This document shows, one piece after another, positions 50,348 to 58,983 of a DNA stretch of 64,000 nucleotides. Source of the stretch: CAVQKZ01 sp963837325. Its GTDB lineage: Bacteria > Actinomycetota > Actinomycetes > Mycobacteriales > Jatrophihabitantaceae. A program made the position numbers and the translations under genes. Numbering within the stretch: position 1 is the stretch's first letter; every line of letters starts with the position of its first letter. The notes beneath the pieces are model-generated. The model was not told the DNA's origin, made no database searches, and worked only from the letters and a program-made list of their open reading frames with translations. Location of the stretch: NCBI GenBank assembly GCA_963837325.1, contig CAWIMV010000001.1:2108001-2172000 (forward strand), given 5' to 3'.

Positions 50348-52003
50348 CTACATCCGTTCCGGAGCGCTCACACCGAGCAGCCGCAAGCCGTTGGCCAGCA
50401 CGATGCGGGTCGCCTCCCCCAGCCACAGCCGGGCGTGAGTTACCGGCGTGGCGGGCTCGTCGCCCATGGGCAGGATCCGGCACGCGTCGTAGAAGCGGTG
50501 GTAGGTGCCGGCCAGCGATTCCAGGTAGTGCGCGACCCGGTGGGGCGCCGCCAGCTCGGCGGCCGAGGCCACCACCCGCGGGAATTCACCAAGTGCGCCC
50601 AGCAGATCCACCTCGCGCGGGTGACTCAGCAGGCCGAGGTCCGGATCGGGTGAGCGGACGATGCCCAGCTCGGCGGCGTTGCGCTGCAGCGACGCCATGC
50701 GCGCATGGGCGTACTGCACGTAGTAAACCGGGTTGTCGCTGGTCTTGCGCGCCCACAGATCCAGATCGATATCGATGCCCTGCTCGACGGAATACCGCAC
50801 TAGTGCGTAGCGGGCCGCGTCGGCACCGACCGCGTCGACCAGGTCGGCGAGCACGATCACGTTGCCGGCCCGCTTGCTCATGCGCACCGGCTCGCCGTTC
50901 TTGATCAGGTTCACCAGCTGGCCGATGAGCACCTCGAGCGTCTGGTCGGGATCGTCACCGAAGCAGGTGGCCATCGCCCGCAGTCGGCGGATGTAGCCGT
51001 GATGATCCGCGGCGAGCATGATGACGACCTTGTCGAACCCACGCTCGCGCTTGTCGAGGTAGTACGCGCAGTCTGCGGCGAAGTAGGTCCACTCGCCGGT
51101 GCTGCGGACGATCACGCGGTCGCGGTCGTCGCCGAAATCGGTGGTACGCAGCCACGTAGCGCCATCCGCCTCGAAGACCCGGCCCTGATCGCGCAGGCGC
51201 GTGAGTGCTGCGTTGAGCTCGTCGCGTTCGTGGAGCTGGCTCTCTCGGAAGTACACGTCGAAGACGACACCGAAGTCTGACAACGACCGCTTGATCTCCA
51301 CGAGCATCTGGTCGACGCCGTCGCGCGCGAACACTTCGAGTTGCTCAGCGTCGGGCCGCTGCAGCACCTGCGGGTTCCGCGCGAGAACAGCAGCCGCAAT
51401 CTCATCGATGTAGCTGCCGGCGTAGCCGTCGTCGGGCACCGGGCGGCCGTTCGCGACCTCACGAAGCGTTCGCGCGAACCGTTCGATCTGGCTGCCGGCG
51501 TCGTTGACGTAGTACTCGCGCGTGACCAGAGCGCCGTTGGCTTGCAGCAACCGGGCCAACGCATCACCGACTGCCGCCCACCGGGCGCCGCCGATGTGGA
51601 CGGGGCCGGTTGGATTGGCCGAGACGAACTCGAGGTTGAGATTCTGTCGGGCCAGCACGTCGCCGTGACCGTAGGCCGGGCCGGCTTCGACGATCTCCCG
51701 TGCGAGCTGGCCGAGCGCCTCGGCAGCCAGGGTGATGTTGAGGAAGCCCGGACCGGCAGCGTCGACCCGGGCGATTCCGTCGACGTCGGCCAGCCGCCCG
51801 GCGAGGAGGGTCGCGATTTCACGGGCCGGTCTTCCGGCCGGCTTGGCCAGCCGCAGCGCGACATTCGTGCTGTAGTCGCCGTGCTCCGGATTCTTCGGCC
51901 GCTCGATCACGACGTCCGGCAGTGCGGGCACCGCGAACTCACCCGCCTCAAGGCATTGCGAAACCGCCGCAGTGACGGCGGTGGCAAGATCGGCGGGAGT
52001 CAC
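50348..52003 (-). CDS. argS: Arginyl-tRNA synthetase
   Basis: 551-residue class I synthetase. HIGG at 136-139 stands for the HIGH motif (SANPTGPVHIGGARWAAVGD), and MSKRAGN for the KMSKS loop. The N-terminal Add-1 domain recognises the tRNA D-loop, and the C-terminal helical anticodon-binding domain ends in the conserved GLRLLGVSAPERM. First gene of the lysine/threonine run; divergent from the DUF3105 gene across 137 bases. A tRNA-Arg gene lies 1.7 kb away. Confidence 0.96.
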   Translation of the reverse strand: MTPADLATAVTAAVSQCLEAGEFAVPALPDVVIERPKNPEHGDYSTNVALRLAKPAGRPAREIATLLAGRLADVDGIARVDAAGPGFLNITLAAEALGQLAREIVEAGPAYGHGDVLARQNLNLEFVSANPTGPVHIGGARWAAVGDALARLLQANGALVTREYYVNDAGSQIERFARTLREVANGRPVPDDGYAGSYIDEIAAAVLARNPQVLQRPDAEQLEVFARDGVDQMLVEIKRSLSDFGVVFDVYFRESQLHERDELNAALTRLRDQGRVFEADGATWLRTTDFGDDRDRVIVRSTGEWTYFAADCAYYLDKRERGFDKVVIMLAADHHGYIRRLRAMATCFGDDPDQTLEVLIGQLVNLIKNGEPVRMSKRAGNVIVLADLVDAVGADAARYALVRYSVEQGIDIDLDLWARKTSDNPVYYVQYAHARMASLQRNAAELGIVRSPDPDLGLLSHPREVDLLGALGEFPRVVASAAELAAPHRVAHYLESLAGTYHRFYDACRILPMGDEPATPVTHARLWLGEATRIVLANGLRLLGVSAPERM

Positions 52004-52140
52004 TGGGCAATCGTAGTGGCCGCCGCTGGGCCGATATCGCCCAGCAAACGCCCGTCCTATGACCGCTCTTATGCAGGCGACCTAGACTTGTCGGGTCACC
52101 GCGATTCCATTTCCTTTGTCGGCCACGAAAAGGCAGGTCC

Positions 52141-53001
52141 ATGGCCCAGCGCAAGTCAGGCCCGTCCGCGTCGAGCAAGTCCGGTCCGGCGAAGGTCTCG
52201 ACCGCACGCCCGGGCGGTCCGTCCAAGGCCATGAAGGCCGGTCCGGCGAAGGCCGCGAAGGCTGGTCCGCCGAAGGCCGCGAAGGCTGGTGCGGCGAAGG
52301 GCGCTCCTACTCGTCCGCCCGCGCGCCCTCCGGTGAAGAAGAAGCCCGGCAAGTCGATCGTCAACCAGAAGCAGACACCGTGGGGACTGATCATTACGAC
52401 CGTGTTGATCGTGCTGTTCGCGGCCGCGATCGTCACGTACGCCGTGGCCAACCACAAGAGCTCGCCGAAGGCGAACAGCAACCCCTACCGCCAGCCCGAG
52501 CTGCCGGCGGCCAAGCAGATTTCCGGTGTCACCTACAAGGTGGAGCCGAACCATACGCACGTAGAAGGCAACCTCAAATACGACGCATCCCCGCCGATTG
52601 GTGGCAACCACAGCCAGTATTGGGCCGATTGCACCGGCACCGTATATCCCAAGGCGATCGCCAATGAGAACGCCGTGCACATGCTCGAGCACGGCGCGAT
52701 CTGGATCACCTACAAGCCGAGCTTGCCGGCCGCCGAGCTCAGCAAGCTGAAGGAACTGGTCACCGGCCAGGACCGCATGGCGTTGAGCCCTTATCCGGGT
52801 TTGAAGGACAACATTTCGCTTCAGGCGTGGGGCTACCAGCTCTTCCTCAGCAAGGCCGACGATCCGCGCATCCAGCAGTTTGTCGGCGCACTGCGGTACA
52901 ACAAGAAGACGACGCCGGAATATGGCGCGTCGTGCTCCCAGCCGACGTTCAAGACCCACCCCAGCACGTTCGGTCATCCGCTGTGGGTGCCCGCGACGTG
53001 A
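52141..53001 (+). CDS. DUF3105 membrane-anchored protein
   Basis: 286 residues: a basic, Lys/Ala/Gly/Pro-rich cytosolic N-terminus (1-75) with AKAAKAGPP-type repeats, one transmembrane helix (about 83-101) and an extracellular DUF3105 domain (about 120-285) with HTHVEG, PPIGGNH, YWADCTGTVY and MLEHGAIWI. Conserved His, Cys and Glu residues suggest metal binding, but no function is proven. Its stop overlaps the start of the DUF305 gene (GTGA), so the two are coupled. This pair is common in actinobacteria. Confidence 0.85.
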   Translation: MAQRKSGPSASSKSGPAKVSTARPGGPSKAMKAGPAKAAKAGPPKAAKAGAAKGAPTRPPARPPVKKKPGKSIVNQKQTPWGLIITTVLIVLFAAAIVTYAVANHKSSPKANSNPYRQPELPAAKQISGVTYKVEPNHTHVEGNLKYDASPPIGGNHSQYWADCTGTVYPKAIANENAVHMLEHGAIWITYKPSLPAAELSKLKELVTGQDRMALSPYPGLKDNISLQAWGYQLFLSKADDPRIQQFVGALRYNKKTTPEYGASCSQPTFKTHPSTFGHPLWVPAT

Positions 53002-53696
53002 GTGCCGACGTGCACACTGCTGGCGCTTCGACCGACGAGGCGCCCGCAGCGGGCACTCCGGTTCGTCGCCCGCTGCCGATCATCCTGGTCGGCATCCTGA
53101 CCGTCGCCGCCCTCGTGGCGGCGCTCACGCTCGGACACCTCTGGGGCAGCCACAGCGCCAAGTCTTCAGCTTCGGTTTCCGACTCCTCAGTCGACGCCGG
53201 GTTCGCGCGGGACATGTCGACGCACCACGTCCAGGCCGTCACGATGGCCGGCTACGAACGTGACCACACCACGAGTGCGTCGCTGAAGCTACTCGCCTTC
53301 GACATCGAAACGTCCCAGGACTTCCAGGTCGGCCAGATGCAGGGCTGGCTCGACTCGTGGGGCCTGAGCCGCGAATCCTCGCGGCCGCTGATGGCGTGGA
53401 TGGGTGGGCACGCGCACCTCGACGGCGGGCAGATGCCTGGGCTGGCCACGCCGGCCCAGATGACCAAGCTGGAGTCGTCGCACGGCAAGGCCCTCGACAT
53501 CCTCTTCCTGCAGCTGATGATCCGGCACCACCAGGGCGGCTTGGCGATGGCGCAATACGGTGCCGCCCACGCCCAGAAGTCCTACGTGCGCGATCTGGCC
53601 CAGTCGATCATCAACTCCCAGAGCGCCGAGGTCATCGACATGGAGCGGCTGCTGCGGCAGCTGGGCGGCTCCCCGCTCGCCCCGCCGGGCAACTGA
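52998..53696 (+). CDS. DUF305 membrane-anchored protein
   Basis: 232 residues from the GTG at 52998. A transmembrane helix (about 24-43) is followed by an extracellular four-helix DUF305 domain with paired motifs MSTHHVQAVTMA and MIRHHQGGLAMA, and EVIDMERLL near the end. The His-His/Met pattern resembles ferritin-like folds and suggests copper or iron binding. It is translationally coupled to the DUF3105 gene; a joint role in metal handling at the membrane is inference. Confidence 0.85.
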   Translation: MSADVHTAGASTDEAPAAGTPVRRPLPIILVGILTVAALVAALTLGHLWGSHSAKSSASVSDSSVDAGFARDMSTHHVQAVTMAGYERDHTTSASLKLLAFDIETSQDFQVGQMQGWLDSWGLSRESSRPLMAWMGGHAHLDGGQMPGLATPAQMTKLESSHGKALDILFLQLMIRHHQGGLAMAQYGAAHAQKSYVRDLAQSIINSQSAEVIDMERLLRQLGGSPLAPPGN

Positions 53697-53734
53697 TCCC
53701 AGACCCGGTTCTTGCTAGGCTTGCCCGGTTTGCC

Positions 53735-53806
53735 GCCCCCGTAGCTCAGGGGATAGAGCACCGCCCTCCGGAGGCGGTGGCGCAGGTTCGAATCCTGCCG
53801 GGGGCA
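53735..53806 (+). tRNA. tRNA-Arg (CCG)
   Basis: 72 nt cloverleaf: acceptor GCCCCCG pairs with CGGGGGC, the D-arm is GCTC/GAGC, the anticodon stem CCGCC/GGCGG holds loop CTCCGGA with anticodon CCG (codon CGG), and the T-arm is GCAGG/CCTGC with TTCGAAT. Discriminator A; CCA is not encoded. The gene is intact although its 3' end is part of a 15 bp direct repeat flanking an IS element. Confidence 0.97.
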
Positions 53807-53809
53807 CTC
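53795..53809. repeat. Left copy of 15 bp direct repeat flanking IS481-type element
   Basis: CTGCCGGGGGCACTC. It covers the 3' end of tRNA-Arg plus three bases and recurs exactly at 55189-55203, at the outer edges of the element's inverted repeats. Best read as a target-site duplication. Confidence 0.85.
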
Positions 53810-53862
53810 TGTGATGTCTCGAGACATCGGAATGGCTCGGACCTGCGGTGTGCAGGTTCGGG

Positions 53863-55094
53863 CTATTTCTTTTTGGTGGCGGGGCCGGGTGGTCGGCCGG
53901 TGGGTTGGTAGTCGCGGCGGGGGTCGATGATCAGGTCGCGTAGGAGTTCTCCGGTTGCGGTGTCGATGATGCGGACGTGCAGGTCCTGGACGAGCAGGAT
54001 GACGTCGGTTCGGGCGTAGGTTCGGCCGACGCCGATGTGGCGTAGTCGGCCGGCGACGCGCAGGGTGACGCTGCCGGCTTTGTCGATCTTGTCGTGGCGG
54101 ACGCGGTCGTGGGTGTCGCTGCTGCGGTCGTCGTTCGGGGTGGCTTTGGGCAGGCTGGTGTAGATCGTGGCGGGTGTGGCGTGGTGGGGCAGCGATCGGT
54201 GTGGCCGGTGCTGGTTGTAGGTGTCGAGGAAGGCGTCGAGCAGGGTCTGCAGGTCGCCGATCGTGGCGGGCTGAACCGATTGGGCGCGTAGCCATTTCTT
54301 CAGGGTTTGTTGGATGCGTTCGACTTTTCCTTGGGTCTGCGGGTGGTTGGGTTGACCGTTCTTCTGGGTGACGTTCAGGCGTCGTAGCTCGGTCTCGAGG
54401 TGGTTGCGGCCGCCCCGGCCGCCAGAGAAGCGGGTGGTGAACACCATCCCGTTGTCGGTCAGCGTGGAGGCCGGAATCCCATAGGTGGCAACGGTCTCGC
54501 GGAAGGTGCCGAGCACGATCGGGCCGGTGACTCGCCGGTGTGCGGTGAGTGACAGCAAGAACCTGCTGCAGTCATCGATCCAGGTCAGGATCTCGACGTC
54601 GGTCCCAGCGCTGAACCGCCCCGGCGAGTCCGGAGACTGCCGTCGGGATTGGTGAGTCGGTAGTGGGTGAAGTCGGACTGCCAGCACTCGTTGGGCTGGT
54701 CGGCTTCGAAGCGGATGTAGGAGGACTTGGGTCGCTTGGCCGGATCCGGGGTGACCGCCCCAGCTCGGACGAGGATCCGGTTGATCGTGGCCCGCGACAG
54801 GGTCGTGGCGTGATGGTGAGCCAGGTGCCAGCCGATCGTGGTGCCACCGGCGTCTAGACCAGCCTCGTCGAGTCGTTTGCGCAGCCGCAGCACCAACTCG
54901 ACCGTCTCGGTCGGGGTCGCTGCCGGACTGGACCGAGGAGCCCGCGAGCCCGGCTCGAACGCAGCCTCGCCCTCAAGTCGGTAACGGGCCATGAGCCGGC
55001 TGACCCAGCCCTGCGAGACACCGTAGCTGCGGGCGACCTCGGACTGGGACTGACCGGCGAGAACAGCAGTGATGACAAGACGACGCTTCGACAT
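53863..55094 (-). pseudogene. IS481-family transposase, frameshifted
   Basis: The first frame (54585-55094) holds an N-terminal helix-turn-helix (MSKRRLVITAVLAGQSQSEV, GVSQGWVSRLMARYR) and the first catalytic Asp in CWQSDFTHYRL. The rest (to 53863) lies in the -1 frame: second Asp in LTDNGMVFTT, Glu in GKVERIQQTLKKWL, and a C-terminal KKK end. The break falls near 54627-54640 within the codons for NPDGS. Removing two bases there would restore PDGSPDSPG. No slippery heptamer is visible, so a 2 base insertion or sequencing error is more likely than programmed shifting. Confidence 0.85.
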
Positions 55095-55114
55095 GCCGCA
55101 GCCTCGGCACCGAT

Positions 55115-55188
55115 CGCTATTCCGAAGACCTGCGACACGCTATTCCGATGACCCGAGACACCCCATTCCGATGTCCTGAACCAGGACA
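55115..55188. repeat. Three iterated terminal repeats at the right end of the IS
   Basis: Consecutive units at 55115-55137, 55138-55160 and 55161-55188 share the core ATTCCGA-GACC/TCC and end in GACA. They are probably multiple transposase-binding sites. The left end has only one such unit. Confidence 0.7.
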
Positions 55189-55203
55189 CTGCCGGGGGCA
55201 CTC
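55189..55203. repeat. Right copy of the 15 bp direct repeat
   Basis: Exact copy of 53795-53809, starting at the base after the element's right end. The sequence that follows is what originally lay downstream of tRNA-Arg. Confidence 0.85.
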
Positions 55204-55211
55204 AATAAATA

Positions 55212-55230
55212 CGGGGGCTGTAGCGCCCCG
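55212..55230 (+). terminator. Probable original tRNA-Arg terminator, now displaced by the IS
   Basis: CGGGGGC and GCGCCCCG form a short imperfect stem nine bases beyond the right direct repeat. Before the insertion it would have stood about 24 bases after the tRNA 3' end. The stem is 5 bp plus 2 bp with a bulge, so confidence is modest. Confidence 0.4.
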
Positions 55231-55285
55231 GACCGCAGCAGTTCGATGCACGTGGAATGAATTGTGGAATGAGAGCTAGCTCGGC

Positions 55286-55810
55286 TCATGGTGTCGCCAT
55301 CTTGAGATTGCCATCGTCGTCTCGGTCCCAGTAGTTGCCTTCGGCATCGCGAAACCGGACGTGCACTGGCGCACCCGGCAAGCTCGAGACCACCTCCATG
55401 GTCCGTTCGCTGGGCTCGACGGTTCTGGCCAGTCGAGTCCCGGGAGGAATCATCGGGAAGAACGGCAGACCGGCCTGCGGCATCATGACTTCATAGATCG
55501 GCAGGTCCGAACCGTTGAGGATGATGATCTCGAACCGAGGCAACTCATCTGGTCGATCAGCAGGCAGCTGTTCTACCCAGACGCAGAACCGCTCGGCTTG
55601 AGCGCGTTGACGCCGCAAGTCCTGCGCCGAACGTTCTGCGGCCAACGCATCTTCGGCGGCCTCCCGAGCGGCACGCTCTTCGGCGGTCTTGTTGCGCTCG
55701 CGCCGAGCCTGACCCACGCCAAAGAACAGGGCTACGCCGGTAGCCCCTACAGTTGCCAAGGCGCCGATCGCTGTCCAAAGGGTGTCCACCGCCACCGTGC
55801 CCTCCATCAT
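55286..55810 (-). CDS. Membrane-anchored coiled-coil protein of unknown function
   Basis: 174 residues: one N-terminal transmembrane helix (about 10-32), an Arg/Glu/Ala coiled coil (about 33-72) and a small beta-rich C-terminal domain with ILNGSDLPIYEVMM and VHVRFRDAEGNYWDRDDDG. The C-terminal part resembles domains found in actinobacterial proteins near mobile elements, but I do not recognise a named family. In-frame GTG codons at 55795 and 55789 follow GGAGGG and may be the true start. It is the first gene after the tRNA/IS junction. Confidence 0.6.
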   Translation of the reverse strand: MMEGTVAVDTLWTAIGALATVGATGVALFFGVGQARRERNKTAEERAAREAAEDALAAERSAQDLRRQRAQAERFCVWVEQLPADRPDELPRFEIIILNGSDLPIYEVMMPQAGLPFFPMIPPGTRLARTVEPSERTMEVVSSLPGAPVHVRFRDAEGNYWDRDDDGNLKMATP

Positions 55811-56098
55811 CGGCCCAAGTCACGAAATAGAATCCCCGCCCGTCACGCGGGTGCAGGGCACACTGAACCGTCGCAGACAGCAAGCCGTGGCGGTGGAGCT
55901 TGACCCGGATTATGGATCGAGGGCGCTGCGGCAAGTATGGCGCAGGTTCGTTCACGTAGCCGACGGGCTTGGACCAGGTCGCCGACCATCGCCAAGACAG
56001 GTGGGCGGTCATGTCCATTGACCCCGTGACCCGGTCGGGCCACACTCGGCAGCAGCACGATGCGCTGGTCAGGCGCACCGCAAGCAATCGGAGATCCG

Positions 56099-57151
56099 AT
56101 GCGCCGCATCCATATCATCGTGATCGCCGTGCTGCTGTCGACGATTGCTGGAATCAGCTCCACTGCCGCCGCAGCCCAGCCGACCAAACAGCACGAGCAT
56201 CTGGCCGGCGTTCTCGCCTGGTCGCGCTACGACAACTTCGACGACGGCACCGCCCGCATCGTGCGCGCCGACGAGCACGGGAGGCACGTGCGCGCGATCA
56301 CTCACCCGGCGACGCACGTCTACGACATAGATCCAAAGATCTCCCCCGACGGTCGACATGTGCTGTTCGAGCGCAACATCGACTCGCAAGGTCTCGCGGA
56401 GATCGGGATCGTCGGCATCGACGGCCAGGGCGAAAGGATCCTGAACTTGCGCTGCACCGACCCGTGCGTCGGCGTCGAGGCCCCGAACTGGACACCGGAC
56501 GGACATCACCTGGTCTACGGTCGGATCATCGGCCCAATCGACCCCACGACCGGCAACGCGGTGGGTGAGCCGCTCTACCGTTCCGATCTGCACGGCGGCA
56601 CCCAGACGCGCCTGACGAGGTTCGACGCGGTCCGCGCCTCCTTCTCGCCCACTGGCTACATCGTGTTCCTTCGGTCCAACCCTCGCGATGGTCACATTGC
56701 GGTGTTCCGTATGGACCCGAGCGGTCGACACGTCAAGCAACTCACACCCTGGGCACTCGACGCCGACCTCCCCGCGGCTTCTCCAGCAACCACCGGCCCG
56801 AGCAAGAACGCAGTCGTATTCGAGACCTATGGTCAGGGGCCACCCGACGGAAAGGCGCAAGCCGTCGCGACCGTGCCCGCGACTTGCCGATCGCTCGCCC
56901 AGTGCACCCGTAGCATCCGATATCTGACCTCGGCTACGAACGTGCCGAACCAGAACTTCAACCCGTCTTGGTCACCGAATGGCCGGCGGATCATCTATTG
57001 CCACTTCTCCTACGTCGACCCGGGACCCGCGGTGGGGGACATCTGGACTATGCGGTCTAACGGGAGCGACAAGACCGCGGTGTCGATTGACCCCAGGTTC
57101 GAGTTCCGGCCGAACTGGGGCCTGACACCGCGGCGGGGCTGGAGTTCTTGA
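56099..57151 (+). CDS. Secreted TolB-like beta-propeller protein
   Basis: 350 residues with a clear signal peptide (MRRIHIIVIAVLLSTIAG, Ala-rich end near 26). The mature part carries WD40-like PD40 repeats: KISPDGRHVLFER, NWTPDGHHLVYGR, FSPTGYIVFLRS and SWSPNGRRIIYCH, the TolB C-terminal propeller pattern. Four Cys may pair outside the cell. No enzyme domain is attached. GGAG six bases before the ATG supports this start. It probably binds a protein or polymer at the cell surface; partner unknown. The 288 bases upstream hold no gene. Confidence 0.75.
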   Translation: MRRIHIIVIAVLLSTIAGISSTAAAAQPTKQHEHLAGVLAWSRYDNFDDGTARIVRADEHGRHVRAITHPATHVYDIDPKISPDGRHVLFERNIDSQGLAEIGIVGIDGQGERILNLRCTDPCVGVEAPNWTPDGHHLVYGRIIGPIDPTTGNAVGEPLYRSDLHGGTQTRLTRFDAVRASFSPTGYIVFLRSNPRDGHIAVFRMDPSGRHVKQLTPWALDADLPAASPATTGPSKNAVVFETYGQGPPDGKAQAVATVPATCRSLAQCTRSIRYLTSATNVPNQNFNPSWSPNGRRIIYCHFSYVDPGPAVGDIWTMRSNGSDKTAVSIDPRFEFRPNWGLTPRRGWSS

Positions 57152-57182
57152 CGCAACCGCCGATCGCGGTGCGAGCTGTCGA

Positions 57183-57791
57183 TCAGGTGCTCGGCGATCG
57201 CTTCGTCGCAGTGGCGGTTTGCCTTGACCCGCGGAGGGCACCGTGAATTCCGTGGCAGACGTTGATGACGAGGGTCACGAACCAGAGTGCGAGAAGTCCT
57301 GCGAAGACGCCGAGCATCGCGAAGCCGAGACGAGTGGTGACGGTTCCGGTCGAAGTGAGGTAACCGATCGCGAAACCGCCGGCGACTGCCACTGCGTATA
57401 CGGCGAGGAGCAAGTGGAGGACCTTGTGGATCCGACGGCGCTCCGGAGTGTCTTTGAATCGGTCCGGGACCGCACCTCGGTATTCGGCCGGCTCGCCTTT
57501 TGCCGGGTGCCAGTCAAGAGTGACCTGGCCGTTGCCGTCGAGGTGGTAGGTGCCACTTCCCACCGCAAAGAGGGGATTGTTGAAACCTAACGGCTTGGCC
57601 GGGTTCCAGGCACCACCCATCGCTTCGAGCCACAGCACCCGGATGCGATGGTCGCCATCATGCGCACGGAGCGCGCTCATCACCCCAGCGGGCGTGTGGC
57701 CCCAGGCGCGTCGGCCCCACCAAGCCATCACCCCCAGTGCGAGCACGGCAGCGCACGCCGCAGCCACAATGCCGGGATCCATCCCGTACAT
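57183..57791 (-). CDS. Membrane protein of unknown function (DUF-type), three helices
   Basis: 202 residues with an N-terminal helix (about 8-25), a soluble middle (about 35-120) with VLWLEAMGGAWNPAKPLGFNN and TYHLDGNGQVTLDW, and two C-terminal helices (about 124-146 and 155-180). No family is recognised. The NPAKPLGFNNP and DGNGQVTL segments suggest a small beta domain between membrane anchors. ATG at 57791; MDPG at 57782 is possible. It converges on the TolB-like gene, with 31 bases between stops. Confidence 0.6.
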   Translation of the reverse strand: MYGMDPGIVAAACAAVLALGVMAWWGRRAWGHTPAGVMSALRAHDGDHRIRVLWLEAMGGAWNPAKPLGFNNPLFAVGSGTYHLDGNGQVTLDWHPAKGEPAEYRGAVPDRFKDTPERRRIHKVLHLLLAVYAVAVAGGFAIGYLTSTGTVTTRLGFAMLGVFAGLLALWFVTLVINVCHGIHGALRGSRQTATATKRSPST

Positions 57792-57874
57792 GTTCCCGAA
57801 GCTGCGTCGGAGCTAACGGCACTGCCGGCCGCGCGGCGGGCCAGCACGCCTCGTCGCGTCTCTCCCTGGGCCAG

Positions 57875-58252
57875 CTACGACACCTCACGCGAGCGCTCGG
57901 CGAACCACGGCGACTGATACGGCACCACGTCGAACAGCAGACCGGACGGGTCGCGCATCACGACCCAGGTCCGGCCATCAGCGACCTTCACCGCGCCAAG
58001 CCTGGTCAACCGCTCGACCTCGGCGTCGACATCGTCGGTCTCGATGTCCAGATGAAAACGCGCCTCGCCGCTGCCGATGTTCTGCAACCCGACCCACGAC
58101 AGCGAAGCCGCATCCGGCAAAGCCGTGAACTCGGGAAACTCTTCGATCTCACGCGCTTCGGTCACCAGCGCCGCCGCCCAGAAGTTACGCGTCGCGACGA
58201 ACGTGTCGTCGGGGGCATCGACGACGACCTCACGCAACAAGATCCGGTGCAT
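57875..58252 (-). CDS. Glyoxalase/VOC-superfamily protein
   Basis: 125 residues with two VOC half-modules: RILLREVVVDAPD ... LSWVGLQNI, then ARFHLDIETDDVDAEVERLTRLGAV ... WVVMRDPSGLLFDVVP. The second module holds the conserved His (FHLDIE) and the DPxGxxF ending; the first lacks the usual leading His. Such stand-alone proteins include antibiotic-resistance and dioxygenase types; the substrate is unknown. ATG at 58252. It lies next to a stretch of decayed genes. Confidence 0.75.
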   Translation of the reverse strand: MHRILLREVVVDAPDDTFVATRNFWAAALVTEAREIEEFPEFTALPDAASLSWVGLQNIGSGEARFHLDIETDDVDAEVERLTRLGAVKVADGRTWVVMRDPSGLLFDVVPYQSPWFAERSREVS

Positions 58253-58359
58253 AACCACCAGTACTACCCGGCATCAACACCACCCACTGCAGGCGGGGCC
58301 AAATCGGCGACGACCACTGGGGCCAAGTCACTCCGCGGCGCGGCACAGTCGTCGGGGCG

Positions 58360-58530
58360 TCAGCCGAACAGGGTCTCGAAGGTGCGCGAGACGAATCGCC
58401 ATCCGGCGTCGGTGCGGACGAATTCGTCGGTGTCCGCACGTTTGAGGCGACCCGCTCGCGGCCCCACTCGCGGATGGCGTCGTGGCCGACGAGTGGTGTG
58501 CCGCTTGAGGGCAAGTCCGTACCGACGTGC
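58360..58530 (-). pseudogene. Decayed SnoaL/NTF2-like gene fragment
   Basis: Two minus-strand frames join into one NTF2-like ending. VGTDLPSSGTPLVGHDAIRE (upstream frame) continues after a frameshift near 58440 as RADTDEFVRTDAGWRFVSRT and a stop at 58360. The N-terminal part of the domain is missing. Reading rests on motif resemblance only. Confidence 0.5.
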
Positions 58531-58599
58531 CCCGGCCCGGAGCCGAGGGTAGATCGCGAAGATTCGGCGACGCCCCGCGCACCGACTTCTGGGAGACGC

Positions 58600-58983
58600 T
58601 TGCACGATGCGGAAGCGGAGGCCACCGTGGAGCGGATCGAGGCGGACGGCGGGTCGGCCGCGGCGCTGCAGCTCGATGTCGCCGACCTGCCCGCTTTCGA
58701 GGTTTTCGTTACGCAGCTGCGCGACGTGCTGCGCGACAAATGGCAGAGCGAGTCGATCCACGGCCTCGTGAACAACGCTGGAATCGGCGGTGGCGCGCCG
58801 CCGTTCGCGGAGGTCACTGAGGAAATGTTCGACCACTTCCACCGCACTCTGCTCAAGGGGCCGTACTTCTTGACTCAGCAACTCCTTCCGCTGATCGAGG
58901 ACGGCGGAGTTATCGTCAACACCGGCAGCACGTCGGCCCTCGACACTGGTATCGAAGCGGGCTACTCCAGCTACGCCACCTCC
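58600..58983 (+). pseudogene. Short-chain dehydrogenase/reductase fragment
   Basis: About 125 residues of a classical SDR: ALQLDVADLPAF (NAD Asp), LVNNAGIGG, LLKGPYFLTQQLLPL, VIVNTGSTS and YSSYATS, stopping one residue before the Lys of YxxxK. The N-terminal GxxxGxG strand and everything after YATS are absent; the frame runs on into unrelated sequence. A true gene would need about 240 residues, so this is a remnant, overlapped by the start of the methyltransferase region. Confidence 0.7.

Larger units (their letters stand above)
53810..55188 (-). mobile_element. IS481-family insertion sequence (1379 bp)
   Basis: The ends begin TGTGATGTCTCGAGACATCG (left) and, read inwards from the right, TGTCCTGGTTCAGGACATCG; 20 of the first 26 positions agree. 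A 15 bp target duplication flanks it. It encodes a minus-strand DDE transposase in two overlapping frames. The right end has two further repeats of the terminal pattern in tandem (55115-55160). Insertion is immediately downstream of tRNA-Arg and leaves the tRNA intact. Confidence 0.9.

Noticed and set aside
53795..55203. attL/attR of a tRNA-integrated genomic island
   Set aside because: The repeats abut the IS inverted ends exactly and no integrase is present, so a target-site duplication explains them better.
55900..55965. Second tRNA-like sequence (GCGCAGGTTCG)
   Set aside because: Only a T-arm-like stretch; no acceptor or anticodon stems around it.
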